Positions 32,596 through 47,319 of a stretch of 64,000 bases of DNA are shown in pieces. Under the pieces are notes generated by a model. That model saw only the letters and a program-made list of their open reading frames with translations. It was not told the DNA's origin and did not search any database. Source of the stretch: Struthio camelus (taxonomy: Eukaryota; Chordata; Aves; Struthioniformes; Struthionidae); NCBI RefSeq assembly GCF_040807025.1, contig NC_090953.1, positions 24,970,997 to 25,034,996 of the forward strand. Reading direction: 5' to 3'. How positions within the stretch are numbered: position 1 is the stretch's first letter; every line of letters starts with the position of its first letter. The position numbers and the translations under genes were made by a program.

Positions 32596-35500
32596 GCCCT
32601 TGTGAAATGCAGCGGCATCATCAATTTCGGCTAAAGATGGCTGGCATGTGCGGCAGGGCTCCGGGTTTGGCTTGCCTCGAACTTACCCTTGTGTACGTGC
32701 AGGGGGTTTGCGCTACTGCGTGGCGAGTATTGAGGTGTCCTGCAGAGCCGGCGGCCGGAGAAGTGAAGTAGCTAACGTGCGAGGTGTAACACGGTGACCG
32801 GGAGCGTTCTTCAAAGACAGGCTGAAGCCTTTGCTCCCGAAAGCTTATGTCTGCTTTGCTGGGGAGGAATTTCCCACCAATGAGAACATTTAATGGTAGC
32901 GCTGTCAGGAGAGCTAGTGTAGACAGAGCAGCAGGCAGCTGCTGTTGTTTTTTAATACCCTGAGGTTAATACTCTGTTATTTAGACCTATTTTGGGCTTG
33001 GTTGGACAAAACAAGACATTAAAAACAGTCCCTCGGGGAGCTTTTGTCTATGTTAGTGCTTCCAATGTGGCTGCCACCAGTGGATCTATGTAACGATAGC
33101 AGTGGTGGGCATCTTTGCCAAAAGGGGGGGAAAAAAAAAAAAGCCCTTCAAGTGAAGAAATAGCCTTGATGTTTGTGCTGCAGTAATAAGTGTTGTAATT
33201 AAACTGAATCATAGCAGGCACAATTATTTTATGCTTTGAGAAAAAGAACAGACCATTATGCCACTAAAGGAGCGCTGCGTTTAAGATTTCCTTTCTACCC
33301 TCCAATGTTAATGAGATATTTCGGTTTTTAAATTAAGTATTTGAATCTATGGCACCCCGCTCCCTGGTACTCAAAACCTTTATTGAAGCACTGTTCTTAA
33401 GGAGATTAAAATAGTCTGTTTCTTTCTGGAATTTTCTTAAATGTAGAAGAAATGCCTATTCTGCTGTATTAAAAAAATCCTCAAACATGACTTGCAGTGG
33501 AGTGTGGACCTGCCTCGAGTTCTGCCCTTGTGGGGTTTGCTTTGTCTTGCTTATAGATATTTAGCAGCTTCCTTCTCATGTGTTTACGTTTCATATCCTG
33601 AAGTCATGCTGAGATTAATAATACAGAGTATGACCTAAACAAAAATCATGGCTTTCACATCCTCTGCTGCAGTATACGTTACTGTGCCTGTCAGAGTAGC
33701 AGTCGGTGTATGCTCTGCATTGGTACCGTAGAGTAGAGAAGGGGAACAATTTTAGGAAAATATCGTATAGCAACGTTTGCTAAAGAAAGAACGAGAGCTT
33801 TGTTAGGAGGAGAAAATCTACTGTGCTGTTCTGATAAATCAGTAAGGAGACTGTGAACGTTTTAATACATAGGTTCATCACCATAAATAGGACATTAGCT
33901 GGAGAAATCAGTTCCTGGCCAACATACGCTCTTTCCTAATTTTTTTTCACAGTGAAGTGTTAGGAAATGGCACGTGAGTATTTTCTTCTCATCTTTGCTG
34001 AAAAGAGGTATGCCTGATCGAAATGTTGATGACCGGAACTTAGAACAAGGCTTGATGATGTAAATGCTTAAGCACAAGCTCAGCAAGCTGTGCTTAAACA
34101 CAAGTTTAAGCAAATCTGTAGTTCCATTTGGTGTCAGAGAGGCTGTGTTGTCGCTGAAGAGCATCTCCTCTTTAATCAGCAGCTCTGGAGTCAGGTGATG
34201 ATCACGATTTCCCTTACATTTTTGAGTAAACTGATCAGTTAGTGGCTTTTCTCACTTTTTTGTTTTTGATTAAGATGATAAAAACTGCATTTTTCTCATT
34301 TTAAGCACCATCCTGTATTGGGATGCCTAAGCCTTGCTCTGAAGTGTTTTTCTGAGCTTCTGTTGTGGAAGACCTGCAGTTTGACCTCTCCACTGGTTCT
34401 GGGAAAGTTATGCTAGGGATAGCCTTTGCTCTCACTTCTGGCTGTGTTTTTTCATACTTATGGCTGTTCTGATAGTTGTCTGTCTGGCTGCTTAGGGTAG
34501 GGAAGATAATGTAGCAGCCATGAAATGCAACTAATAAGCTTTTGTTTCCTGGTATATTAATGACTCCGCAGTGTAACGCTAGCCCTATGTAAATAAGGGT
34601 GACATTATATGTGTTTCATCTTTATTAGCAGGGCCCATAGTCAGTTAAAGGCAACTTTGAAATCTCTTAAGTGAACAAAGTTTGTTTGTTTTAAAGAGAA
34701 TTAGGCAATTCAAATGAAAAAAAGGATTAAAATGTAGGCTCAGTTTTGTATCATTAATACGAGTAGAGTGCATTTCTAAGTTTTTTTTTTTTTTTTTTTT
34801 GTTCTATGGAGCCACAGGTCCAGTTATGATTTATAAAGCTCACCTTCTTAGCCTTTTCTTTTGAGGGAGAGCTGCGTTATCTAAAGGTATCACATGGCTG
34901 ACACGGCATCCGCTGCTGCAGTCGCTTTTAAACATACTGGAACCTGTATGTGCCGCCTACAACTCGGTTCTACGCACGCTAGCAAATCTTTGGGGGCCAG
35001 CACATCACATTCAGCCAAACAGCTAACTATTATATGCCTGAATTATTTCTGTCTAGGATGTTTGTGATAATTTTAGTGAGTATAAATCACATTTACCAGA
35101 AAACCTCTTGAGGTGCTTAAGCATGCAAGGTCAGGCACTCGGGAAACGTGAAACCTAACGTTACCTGTACCACCCTTAGTTTAACCCATTTCAAGGTAGC
35201 GCGGTAACAGGAACCCCAGTTGCTGTATGCAGCTTGATTTCTCTGAGGATGAACCTCACCAGACTCCAGCTCTGTCCCCTCCGGACTGCAGTGGGAAGGG
35301 ATCGCTTCTTCCCAGCGCCTGCAAGTCAACAGGGGGAGTGCTGGGAGCACAGGGAAGGTGCTCGGCGGCGCAAGGAGAGCCAGCATCAGTCCTTGTGGCT
35401 GCGGGCCGAGCAGGCCCAGGAGCCCTCGCGTCTTATTAGGTAACTCCAGTCACCAGAGTTTGACAAAAGCGTGAGCGAATGCGATCTGAGAGTTTTCAAA

Positions 35501-36869
35501 GCCGTTTAGAGTTTGTCAGGCTTCAAGTTGTTGTCTTAGCGGCCGCAGCAAAGCAGCGTGTCTCTGATTAGAAGGCCGTTTCCTGCCCGGTTTCAGCTCT
35601 CGCTCCAAACCGGGGACTCATCAGAGCTTTTGAACGTGATTTCCTTCCAAACATAGCGATTGGGGAGAAAACGGCATTGTCGAGCCATTTCTGTAGAAGT
35701 GTCTTAGTTGGTTAAACTGGATTTTGGAAGTTCCTGCTTCCAATTCTTTTGCAAATCCAATGGAGTCGTAGTGCCCTTTGCACGTGCAATCCTTGAGAAG
35801 CAATAACACCAACAAAGTGCGTTAGAAGAGCTGCTGTCTGCAGAAGGAAACCCGATTGTTTTGTAGACGACTTGTTTTGCTGTTGTGCGAAGTTGAAAAA
35901 CACGCTCATTATGTAGTCTGTAAAACTTCCAGTCCGGTTCTGGAGGCTGGATGGGGTGGGTGCAGGTTTCAGCTTTAGAAGACAAGGTTTTTATTTAGGT
36001 TGAAAGGAGTGCCTCCTTTTCTAAAGGCTTGGGGCCTATGTGCGTACCTTTGCTTAACTTCCTCTTAACTGAATGAGATTTCCCTCATTTCTACGACTAA
36101 ACATGAGCGTAAATGTTTAAAGGATCACGACTTAAGTTTACAAATTCAGGACTTTCTCTCGCGTGCCTTTACACAAACAACCCCATAAGGGGCTTGGGTT
36201 GTGTCTGGATAGTTAGTTACTCTGAGAAGCAACTTGTTAACTGTTTGGTCTTCCTGATAGGTGTGGGTGTTTTAAAACATTATGCTGTGTTTTCAGGTTA
36301 GATGACTGGGATTATCACAGTTCATTGCAAAAGCTTAGGCGGGAATAGGTTTCTTATTGAACGGTTAGAGTGAAATGCTGCTGATGGGATGTCTATAGAT
36401 CATCACAACTGTCCCCTGATTGAGGTAATTTTTATGGTCAGTTTTTTTTGTTGTTTTTTTTTTTCGTTTTTTTTTACATAGGCTCAATTTTTCCATAGGC
36501 TTTGGGAAAACAGGTGTTCAGGATTTAAATTCTATAAACCAAACATGTAAAACTCTTGCCAGATAATGAAACAGGAAAAAAGGGAAATTGAATAGTCTTT
36601 GTGTAGACATTTTCTGGATGTGACCCTTAATATCATCTTACTTGACAGGTTGAATTTTGTGATGATATACTTCTCATTTGTGCAATTGCATTAACATTTT
36701 AACTTCTGTATCTTAGAAAATAAAAATTTAAACTCAACAAATCACATGTTCTCTGAAAATGTCAAAATTCATAAGGGAAGCTTATTGAACCCCACTTTTG
36801 GGATTCAACTGATTTTTGTTTCTGTATTAAAATACTATCAAGAGTTTTGGCTATATTAGTTGTGGTAGC

Positions 36870-36894
36870 TTTTTTTTTTTTTTTTTTTTTTTTT
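36870..36894. repeat. T25 homopolymer
   Basis: Twenty-five T in a row within MYO9A intron 1. Confidence 0.95.
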
Positions 36895-37177
36895 CCTGTG
36901 GGGAGGAATCATATGGCAGATACCTATGGAGATGTTTTATAGGTGACATGAGAACTGTCTCTTTGCCACAGTTTTTTTTTTCTTTTAACCAAACCCCGTC
37001 ATTTTAATACTACCCAATAGTGCATCTGCTTCTTGCTGCATGATATTTTTCTTTACATTGTAACTCTTTCCTTCCAATGGAACAAAAAGCTGCTTGGCGG
37101 TGACTGAATTGCCTACCTCGCTGATGAATTGTCTCATTGTTTTTCTTATACTTCCTTGTATGGCTGTATTCCTAGGG

Positions 37178-37290
37178 CCATAGGATAGTTGAGGTTGGGA
37201 GGGACCTCAGGAGGTCACTCAGTCCAAAATATTGCTTAGAGCAGGGTCATCTTCGAGGCTAGACCTGGTCACCCAGGGCTTGAGCTGTCT
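37178..37290 (-). mobile_element. CR1 LINE 3'-end fragment
   Basis: The + strand reads CCATAGGATAGTT, then GAGGTTGGGAGGGACCTCAG (37191-37210), then GTCACTCAGTCC, GAGCAGGGTCA and GGTCACCCAGGGCTTG. This is the familiar reverse complement of the bird CR1 3' end as I know it. The element therefore points to the - strand, opposite to MYO9A. It is about 110 bp, 5'-truncated and diverged. Confidence 0.85.
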
Positions 37291-40200
37291 CAGATCAGTC
37301 ATCTTCAACCTATGGTTTGCAGATTGTAGAACGAGATGGGAAGAAGAGCAGTTTGGGCTACTATGCGTTGGGTGAAAAGTGACTGAGAGGAACAAGTTTA
37401 TAGCTGATCTGTAGTAGTCTACATTTATGAAACTTCTAAAAGGGTACGTACTTCCACTTGAAAACTCATAGATGCCTACAGGTATGTTGAACTGCTGTCT
37501 TATGCTGCATTTTCATGATTTCATTAAGCTGATTTTGTAGTAGGCTTCTGTGGAAAGAGGATCTGAGCTGGCTGAAGTTAATCTTTGGAGGAGAAAGGGG
37601 ATAGTTTTCAGGTGGATCAGTTTACTGGTATCAACTCACTGTGCAGCCAGAAGCAAGGAGGTGCACAGCACTGCCCCTTTTTGGTGGCAGCTTCATATTA
37701 TAATCTCTTTGGAGCTGAAACAGTCATGCTCCATGAGTATGGTTTCTAGGCAAAATGAAATAAGTAAATGAACAGGTGTGTATTTGTTAAGAGGATTATT
37801 TGCATCTCTGAGCTTTAAAGAATTACTGTTATTCACCTGAATCCTTTGTGCCATTAAGATCTTGCATTGCAGTTTCTCTTTAAGGCAGTAGAGGCCTAGG
37901 TGGGTTTTCCTTCAGATCAGGGGTGAGGAATCTCTTTCTTGCTGAGGGCTGCATGGGTCTTTTGTACACCTTTGGCTGTCCGTGCAGTACTGAGGCCTGG
38001 CTTACTGCACATTCACACAGGATCAGGTGGGCATTGGTCCTGTGAAATGAAGTCAGGGGTTGTTGAGTTCTTTCACCCATGCTTTAGACTTTGTTGGTGT
38101 TTCTTGTCAATCATTTTTAGTGTTTTACTAAGAGTGTTATGAAGTACTTTGTCTTTGTTAGAGCCTGAGCTAGCTCTTGTGCCAAGTCTATCTTCCGTTA
38201 AGGGAGAAGAGTCTAAAAGTGGAAATTGGTTCCAGGTTTCCTGGGCCAGGAATGCTGAATGCTCTCATTAATCATTAGGCCAGGCCTTTTTGATTAAGTG
38301 CAGTAGACTTTGGTACTGGATGTACAGTGTCTGTTGTTGTGGGACCTGTGTGGTTATCCAGACAGTGTTCATGGCTCACGTGCTGTTACTCTATAGTTGT
38401 AAGAGGATTAGTAATGACTTCTGCATTTGCATTTTCTGGTTTTTGTGTTGTTCTTGTGACTGGGAATCTGAGTTAAGCCTTTGAAATTAAATAGGCTGAG
38501 AGCCTTAAGATAAGAGCACTGCTTTGTTTGTCCCATGACATTCAGGGTTAGCTGAGTTGCAAACTATTGCAGATTGCTTGTTTCCTTGTTGTGACTTCTA
38601 TTTGTCAGCAAAGCTTTGGCAACGCACCAAAATAACAATTGTATAAATGTTTTAAAAATCAGGCCCCTACTGCTGCAAGTTTGGGAATACCTTAAGGTAC
38701 ACTGGGGATGCACGGGGAGGGGGGAGGAAAGCAGTGTGGCTCAAACTGTTTCTCACCCCAGCTCAAGCACGTGGTTCCAGGGTACGAGCCTTTCTCTCCA
38801 ATGAAGAGCTGTAAAGAGGGAAGAAGGGTGGTTTTGGCTTTCCCTTGAGAAATCCACAGTCTCGGCACATGATGCTGTCATGGAAAAGAAGGCAGATAGG
38901 AACAGGCTACGTGAATGGGTGAGGGAGCAAATTATTCTACTCGTGTCATATAACCAGATATATTACGTGTTTGAGTTTATCCATAGATATGAAAACTGTT
39001 CTCGATTGTGCTTTCTCTGCATGAAGTATCCAGAAATGAACTAGAAACGTGCTAGGGCCCTTTCAGCCCTTGTTTCAGACTGTGGCTGTCCTTCCACAAT
39101 GAGGAATATTGATATAGTTCGCTTGGTTGCTTCCTCTCACCCATCACTGTTGATGGAGATAAGCATTCAGTGCCTTTCAGCCAGCTGTGTCTCATCCAAG
39201 CTCTTGTCTCACACAGCTACTGAGTTATTTTCTTTGCAGTTACATGCTTGACTTAAAGCAAGATGCTGGCATAGCTCTGCGATGGGTTTCTTCATCTTTC
39301 TGTGGGAGTCCTAATATGCATTGAAAGCATCTCTCCTGATACTTTTTTCCCTGAGAAAGTTTATGAAAACACTGTTGTTGAAGATCCCTAGGAATAGGCC
39401 GCCTGTACGTTCATCTGGAATGACGCAGGTAGACCTTAAGTTACCTGAGTCAAGGGGGAGGGCTAGATCAGGCCCTTTTAACCCTAGCTCTGTAAAAATG
39501 GTTCAAACTGGATGACCGTACTGCGTTGTTCAACTTTTCTTCGAGAAATTATCTTGGTTGGTTCTCAAATGCCTAGCCCTGATTTACAGCTACAAAAGTG
39601 GGTTGTTCAGTACTGGTTCTTTCTTTCTGTTTTACTGTTTTTAGGAGTTACTGCAAGTATCTGTTAGGAGCAATGGGGAATAGAGTGGTGCTGTGTCCTA
39701 CCTGCTTGGATCTTTCATAAAGTGGCAGAAGAAAAAGGTGTTTTAAACGATGCAAATTATAATGCACAAAAGTATTGAATTCGGTGTGTAATGGGCTACT
39801 CTTGAATATTTTTACTTCTTAGAAGTTGTCTATTTATTTAGGACCCAATTAAATATAGTAGGTATGCACATACTGATTTTTCTCTTGTGATAGTTGCTAC
39901 TTTGCTTAGCACCTTTGTCATTTTTTACATTAATAAAGACATATGGGCTTCTAAATCAGCTTTTCATCTTACTTGCTGATATCTCACCTTGACTCATCCC
40001 GGTATGTTTTAAAATTACCTTCAATCAGTTTTACTCTTATTGCTTCTTAGGAGGGCTGTTTGTTCAAAGTCCATTTGCTCCTATCCCGCAAATGCTGATA
40101 ATCTGATTTTTATCAAAATTCTTTAGACTATCTGCTATTACACATAAAGCAGGACCTTTAAAGGGTGTGAAAGATTTAAGTGTCCAGCACTTGTTGAACA

Positions 40201-43200
40201 CCAATGGAAGGGGAGTGTCTAATCAATATAAACATCTTTGAAAAACATGAGCTCTGAGCAAAAAAACTCACATCATGAATGTTTTTGATAGAACGCCAAG
40301 AATTCTTTTATTGTATTCTGCATGTACGTGTTGGTTTTGTTTTGAGTGATGAACTTAAAACAGTTAACTTAAGGAAGGCTTATAAAACAAATATTTTAAG
40401 TCAACTGTTTTTCGTACTTTACATAATTATGTAGACAGAAATAAAAATGTAAATGTTTTTGAGGATTTTACTTTTGCAGCACTTCTCTGAGGTGGAGAAC
40501 TGTTACATTGGTGTACCCTTGTTGGATGCATACAACAGAACCTCCCCTGGAAGGAGTAGTAAATGATTTAATTGTTAAGGAATGTGTTCCCATTAGGCTA
40601 AAAAAATTGAACGCAGTAGGTCATTAGAAATGTAGCACTAGATTAAAATGGTGTTAATCAACTTTCTAAAGACTTCAGAGATAGTACTTTTGGAAGAGTG
40701 AGAGTATGTTGCTAAATAATTCATCTGCAGGTTCCTTTGACAAGTGAAGTGCAGGAGAGCTGAGCATAGGGGAGGCTGGGCCCTGCACCTTAGGGCTGCG
40801 TTCAGCCTTAGTTCACTGGTAGTTCAGTAAGTGGTGGATAATTTTGTGGGCATTGTTGTTGTTATCGGTTGTAAGGATGGCTGAGCAACCCTTGTTTGGA
40901 GAGGGATTTTGACAGACTTCTTTAAAAGCACAGCCGCTGTTTCCTCTGCTGCTTTTCAGCAGAGAGTAAAGGTACTGGCAGCTCAGATCACCTAACGTAC
41001 TCCGCTGGGAGGGGCTTGCTGAAATTTGGAGAAAGATGCTATGGACAAGCAACTTGATCTGGATTTGGGCCATCTTATTTTGCAAAGCAAGGTGAAATGT
41101 CTGAGTGAGCAAAAAGGGCACGTTGTGTTTCATCCTATTACATTTCATGGGAAGACTGTTGCATAAATAATCTGTACAGGCAGACACTTGCATGTCATGT
41201 CAGAAGAGCAGACTTGTTCGCTGTGGTCATTACCTCAGCTAATCTTTTAGTTATCCAGAGACACTTCACCATGCCTTGAAGGTAAGCCCAGAGATAGAAA
41301 GACAATACAGAGCAGAGGTCAGGTCTGATGTGCTCGCAGCGGTTAAATCCCTGAAGAAAGAGACCAAAGCGTTCTGGGCTGTTTGGAATTCCCTAAGAGC
41401 TGATGGCTACTGCTGTATCAGTATTTTGCTGTAGACAGACCCAGAAGTGATTTGGGGGGGGGGGGGGGTAATATAATTGAGGCTAATTAGTCATTCCTCA
41501 GGAGACTATGGGGCTTGCTCGCCAATCAGAGAACGCGGAAAGTTAAATGTAAGGACATTGCCAGTAAATCCATACGTAGCAGTGAGGAATCTAAAAGTAT
41601 TTCTAAATTACAATGGAATTAACTAACCGAAAGCAACTAAGGAGTCTGCAGGTATGATTTTAAAAACAAAAACTGCTTTTGCTGTTAACTCTTAACCTTG
41701 TCGTGTTAAATAGCGATTGTCAAATACATCTTGACTTGTCAAAGCACAGGACCCCTTTTAAAGATAATGGCATAGTTACGCTTCTCCAAATGCATCTCTT
41801 TGCTTTCACTGCTATATGCAGTGATTTGATTAAGGAATTTATTAACATTGCACAGTAATATTTCTTCTTGTGAGACTGAAATTATACCTCCCAGAATTAA
41901 ATTACCAAGAAACATTACTTAATAGCAATTGCCTATCAATTGCCCCTACCACATTGTCTAATACTTTGCAAAAGCGATGTGAATGCATGTGTTTTGTTTC
42001 GCGCTCAAATCCGTTTTCAATTATAGAAATGAACCAGCAGGCCTGCCTTCAAGTATTGTTTCTGAGTTTAGATTTACTCTACGCTCTGTTCCTATTCTTC
42101 TCCTCCCATTTATATGACTGAAATATCTCTCTAGGGCAATCACTGCTCAGCTGCAGTGAATATGAGGGAAAATAAATAGAGCACCTCCAATGTTTGACTG
42201 CTCTTTCCCCATTCATAGAAAGAAGTGAACACTGAGGAATGTTCCTTTTCTGTAATATTGAGAATTTATCATTTACATCTACGAGTCTTTACTGGAAAGA
42301 AATCAGATCTGGGAACTGAAACTAGGAAAAAAACAAAATAAAAACTGCCTGTACATTTTCCCTATATTTTGTTACTGCAAGAAGGCGTGACTATCACCCA
42401 TAGCGTGCTGCTTCACTGATGGTCGTAGCTAGGGGGGCTACTTGACTTTTGGATTTTGAACAATGTGGAGATTCGTCTTCTGGTTTTCTTTTGTTCAGTG
42501 CAGCTGCCCTACTTTAATGCAGAAGAACTTCATGCTACCTTTATTTTTGTTTTGTTCAGGAACCTGTGAATCTTCAGATGTAAAAGCTGAATGGAAAGTT
42601 TTATCCATTTGTTGTTATCTAATGTGGTGAAAGGCACTGATGTGAGATCTCTAGTGCTAAATAGGAATGATTTTTCAGCTACGTTTGCAACATAATTCAA
42701 CTTAAAATTAACTCAGCTGTCTGATTGAAGTGTTTGTTGATGCAGATTATGTGGTGGAAAGACTGTAATCTTGTCTCTTGCATTTTTTTAATAAAAATGC
42801 AATCCTTGGAAGAGTGTCCCTTCTTTCAAGCCAAAAAAAAAAAAAAACTAACCTATACACATAGATTTAAAATGTTTTTAGATGAAATTTTTTCTCTATT
42901 CATGTGCTTTATAAGTTAACTGTACTTAACCAGGACTGACCTTTAAGCTGAGAAAGAGTTTCTCTAGGACTCCTGTCTGGAATGACTCTTCTCTTCTGTT
43001 TAGGTTTTCTGGGAGCATTAATCTACATACTTTTCTTTCAGGTATGTTGTTCAGGGGGTGGAGGGGACCAAGTATTCAAAAAACGTGAACAATTTTCCTT
43101 AGGTGAACGATCATTACAGGTTCAGATTCTAGTGTTATTAGTGAGACTCCCGTCAGCTGCCATTTAATTTTTCTTAATGTATAAATGTTGAAATTCTTGC

Positions 43201-43754
43201 TTGTGATATGCTTTTTACATCTTGACATGACCTTTCCTAATAGCTCTCAAGCTGTCTTAAGGTCTGGAAATTTGAAGTGTCTAATAAAATGTTGCAGGGC
43301 AAGTGAGTAAAGTGACTATTACAGTTAAATTGCACAAATGTTTCCATTCTAAAAAGTTATTTTCAGCTGCACAGAATTGTCAGAGTTCTACCTTTTTAGA
43401 TGAGACTGAGCATACACTTTCAGATAAGGAATAGTTTTCTTTTCCTTCTCCTTCCCTCCCTTCCCCTCCTTCCTTCTTTACCCTCTGCATTTGCTCTTAG
43501 TAGAGGCCATACAGGGTAGTTTATGGTAAGATATGAGATTGGCAGGTTAGCGGGTCTGGATTGTAATTTTAAAATTACAGCGACTTCTGAAGGAAGAGAG
43601 AAACAAAGGCGAGAAACTTGCCATTCAGAATGGGAGTAATCCTTAAGCATAAGTATGTCTTGTTTGATCGGAGGGAAAACTAGATTTGTTACAACTCCTA
43701 TAGCATGTGAAAATTGGACTATGACATATAATTAAAAGAGATTCCTGGTGGTGT

Positions 43755-43755
<1 letters not shown>

Positions 43756-43785
<30 letters not shown>
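43756..43785. repeat. T30 homopolymer
   Basis: Thirty T in a row, preceded by GGTGGTGTG and followed by GCACATG. Confidence 0.95.
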
Positions 43786-43787
<2 letters not shown>

Positions 43788-46700
43788 ACATGCCTGAATC
43801 TGTGGATAGTGTGGGGCATTTTCCACTGACGGTTCTCTAGGATTTCACTGGATATAATCCTCATGTTTAACAGAGTAAGAACCCTCACTTCAAATTCAGT
43901 GAGTGTGATGTGAAAATTATGAAAGTGTGTGTATTTGTATGCTTTAGGGAGCTATACCTCTGAAATGCTGGAATAACGCTTAGTGAACTGCTGCTGTTGA
44001 ATTTGAAGACAGGACCTCCAGTCTCACTATGATCGCCTTTGGATAGCGAGTACCCAAGAACGCTTGTTTCACCTTCAAACAGGGCAACGATTTTTGTTTC
44101 TAAGTTCCACTAACTAAAAAGCTTTGTGTGGTGCTCCGTCTGCAGAAATCTGTAAAAACGAATTTTCGAGTGGCAAAGTCAAATGTGAAAGCTGAGTAAA
44201 GTTAGCTCTCCAGTGCACCCATCCTGGTGTCCCTTTGTGCCTGGGCATCAGGATAGTCTTTAATTACGTAATTTTATACTGTTCTTCCCGCAGGACTTCT
44301 GAGTCATTCGGTACATGGGATGAACAGTCCTCTGGAAAGAAAAGCGGCGAGCTCTTGTGCCTGCCTTCCTGCACACTCCAGTTCCAGCACTGAATATGGA
44401 ATTAGTGACTATTTCCTAGACCTCTTGGATACTTTTCGCTACTATGCAAGTTCTCGGGAAGCAGTAACCGAGTTACAAATGTAACTAACTGCCTTTTGAA
44501 ATAGATGGATTGGGGTTTTATAGGTGGGAGAAGTGAGACGGAAGGAAATAAAGCTAAAAACTGACAAATAATCTGCTATTTGAGTTGTTGGTTAGGAAGT
44601 CGCAGAATTCTTCCGTGACTGTGAAGCCTGAGACAGAAAACCCCATGGTGACCTGGAGAATGTGGGTCAGGTCAGAGCACAGCTCCAGACTTCTCATTCA
44701 GAGATCACTGTATGTTTTTGCTGGCATGGCTGAGAATTGCTACTTTGTTCTGCATCTTCCAGTACTCAGCAGCTTGGGAAATCAGAACTTACAACTTTTT
44801 TGTGCCCAAGTACCTAAAAATGAACAAAACTCTGTGGTTGTCTGTTGGGAATCATAGTCTGTTGTGGAGGCAAGTAGGGAAGTAAACTTTCTTTGGTGGC
44901 ATTTGCTTACTGATAAGACTATATATTTTTTCTTCTTGCAGTTCCTTTCCTCATTCTCTACATGCCTTCTAATTTCTCAAGCAAATAAGGTGTGGGTCCT
45001 TCTCATGTCTTACTCAATGCATAACTGAGTTATTCTCCACGTTTTATGTGTGCTAAAATATGTGGTAGTGTAATTCATATACACTACTATATACATGAAT
45101 TTAGTGTTGTGAATTGTACAGCTGTATATTATTTTGAGGTCAACAGTTACTTGCATTCATTTTGTTCAAGTTGTTAAAGAGTATGTGGAACAGCTTAGGT
45201 TGCGTTTGCGTTAGCTACATCATATTTACTATAAAAAATGTTGCAGAAACACTTACTTTATTTTTGTCCCGAAATAGTTAATTCTGAAAAACATGTTGAT
45301 CTGAGCAAACAATACGAGCCAGTTGCTGTGGTCGGTAGGGTGTGGTTCGAAAAGGTCTTTTTTTCTGATTCTGTTTGCTAGGCTGAGCTGGAAAGGGCTA
45401 ATTATAGAGACAAAGGAAGGAAGAGAACAGGGTCATTTAGAGCATCCAGCACAGTTTCCTTTAAATTAGTAGTTGGGCTGAATAGATAAAAACAATAAAG
45501 GAGCATTGAGTGAGATTTCAGACACTCTGGCTTAGGCTAGTGTCAGCAGCTGTAGCAGATGATGTTTTGCAATTTCAGTTTGATTTTTAAGTAGAAGTTG
45601 AATTAGTAGTTTTGTTACCAGACTTGCCAAGTTGAATGTAAAAGGCTAAAGAGATTTTAGAGCTGTTTTTCTTTGACACATTCTTTAATACAATTTTAAA
45701 AACCAATAGATTGTGATAGTGGACTGTCATTGGATGAACCAAAGTAATTCCTTGTCTCCAACTGTTGAATAAAATGGGCTTTTAAAGTCTCTTATATTTG
45801 TTATATATTTTAGTAAAAAAGACTGCTTTGATCTGTACATTTCATGTAAATGTAAGATGGAACCATTGTGGATATGTTTTATCCCTAGTTTGAGAGCAAA
45901 CTGGGGCTAAATGTTTTTTCCTAAGGTTGATCTTAGGGGTTTAAAAGCTTTTTTTCTGGATTTATGTATGAACTAATTCAGATTAGAGGAAATAGTGTTT
46001 TAAAGAGGTGATGCAGAAGCGGTATGTGCTTTTGGCTTGTACTTCCACAGGTGTGGAAAGTCATAAACTCTTATGCTGCCTGGAATTCATACAAGTCAGT
46101 AAAAAAGCTTTTGCTGTGCTCTTGCCAGATGATCCTTGAGTCCTTGAAGATACTCTTGCCTCAGTTCTCCTCTGTATTGGAAAGAGGACTGATTGGCAGA
46201 CCCACCCCTTTTTCTGCAATGTGTTTTTTTTCTTTTTTCCTTTTTCTCTTTTTACTGGACTTACTGTCTTGCAGCATGCAATTACTCAGAATTGTTGTGC
46301 AGAAATGAATGTGGGAGAGCAAGGAGAAAGAGGGAAGAAAAATCCAAAGTTAGGTTCATGCTTTTTAATCCAGATTGGCAGGTTCCTTTTGCCGGTACTA
46401 TGACTCATCCCAAGCTTCCTTGCTTGAGGCGACTCCTGGCAACGCATCAAAGCAGAAACCCATGCTTTCAAACCATCGCTGAACCAGGACTTTCCTTGAG
46501 TGAAGACTGTTTTACTTGTGCCGGAATCTTTCATGCGCAAAACACTGCAGGATGTGACCATATCTCTGGGAAATTTGGATATACTTTGGTAATTGATCTT
46601 CAGGATGAGAAGGTTTCCTCTCACTTCTTTGAGGGAGACACATACGAGAGGGTCCTGCCCATCTGGGGATGAGTTAGAAAAGCCCTCCAAGGTCAATGAT

Positions 46701-46821
46701 ATAATCAGGTACTAGAACAGTCTTTTCACTCTTTAGTTACTTCCTATTGTAGAGCTTATATTTAGGGTTTTAGCTTGACTTGCAGGCTTAATATTTCATT
46801 TAGGAAATTCCTGGGCTAGAA

Positions 46822-46846
46822 TTTTTTTTTTTTTTTTTTTTTTTTT
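46822..46846. repeat. T25 homopolymer
   Basis: Twenty-five T in a row followed by GCCCCAAGG. Confidence 0.95.
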
Positions 46847-47319
46847 GCCCCAAGGCAACAAGCAGGGGTGTGCTTTGCTCAGAGCTATGGTGGGGGCAGA
46901 GGTTCCTGCCTACCCCTCCTTCGTTCTCCTGGTAAAACTAAAAATATAAATGCTCCTGGCTCATTTTGTTAAACATGTGAAACAGTAAATTTTTAATGAG
47001 CTTACTCACTCTGAGCAAGAAGCCTTAGCAGTGTGAGCAGTTCCACCAGCAGCTATTTCGGGTGGGGCCGCGGAGAGGGAAAGACCCAGCTGGATCATGG
47101 AGAGGCTTAAGTGATACATAGCAAAACTCTTACTAGAAGGTTTGTGTCAGAAATTGGAACTGTCTTGTGGAAAGCATGGGGTTTCTGTGGAATATTCCCC
47201 CAGTGACTTCATGCAAGTTATCTCCTCTTTATGAGCTCTACTCTTGTTTTTAGGATAACTTTTTTTCAGCTGAAATGTATCCTAAGTGTTCTGTAGGCTT
47301 ACAATATGGTAGATTTTGC

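Larger units (their letters stand above)
32098..37177 (+). other. MYO9A: MYO9A intron 1, first part
   Basis: The GC-rich beginning (to about 32500) gives way to ordinary AT-rich intron. It holds a C14 run (32116-32129), C12 directly followed by T21 (32563-32595), an A12 run (33131-33142), T20 (34781-34800) and T25 (36870-36894). A moderately GC-rich pocket at about 35220-35440 has open frames but no recognisable protein. Confidence 0.55.
37291..47300 (+). other. MYO9A: MYO9A intron 1, second part
   Basis: AT-rich intron without a recognisable exon. It contains G15 (41454-41468), A15 (42833-42847), T30 (43756-43785, the longest homopolymer in the window) and T25 (46822-46846). An open frame of 159 codons (46193-46672) overlaps an antisense frame of 136 codons. 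Neither resembles a known protein. Confidence 0.55.

Noticed and set aside
45340-45355. GGTTCGA resembling a tRNA B box
   Set aside because: No A box or cloverleaf pairing can be built around it.
46193-46672. 159-codon open frame in MYO9A intron 1 beginning with a Phe-rich hydrophobic stretch
   Set aside because: The hydrophobic start comes from a T-rich tract. A 136-codon antisense frame overlaps it and no family is recognised. I treat it as chance.
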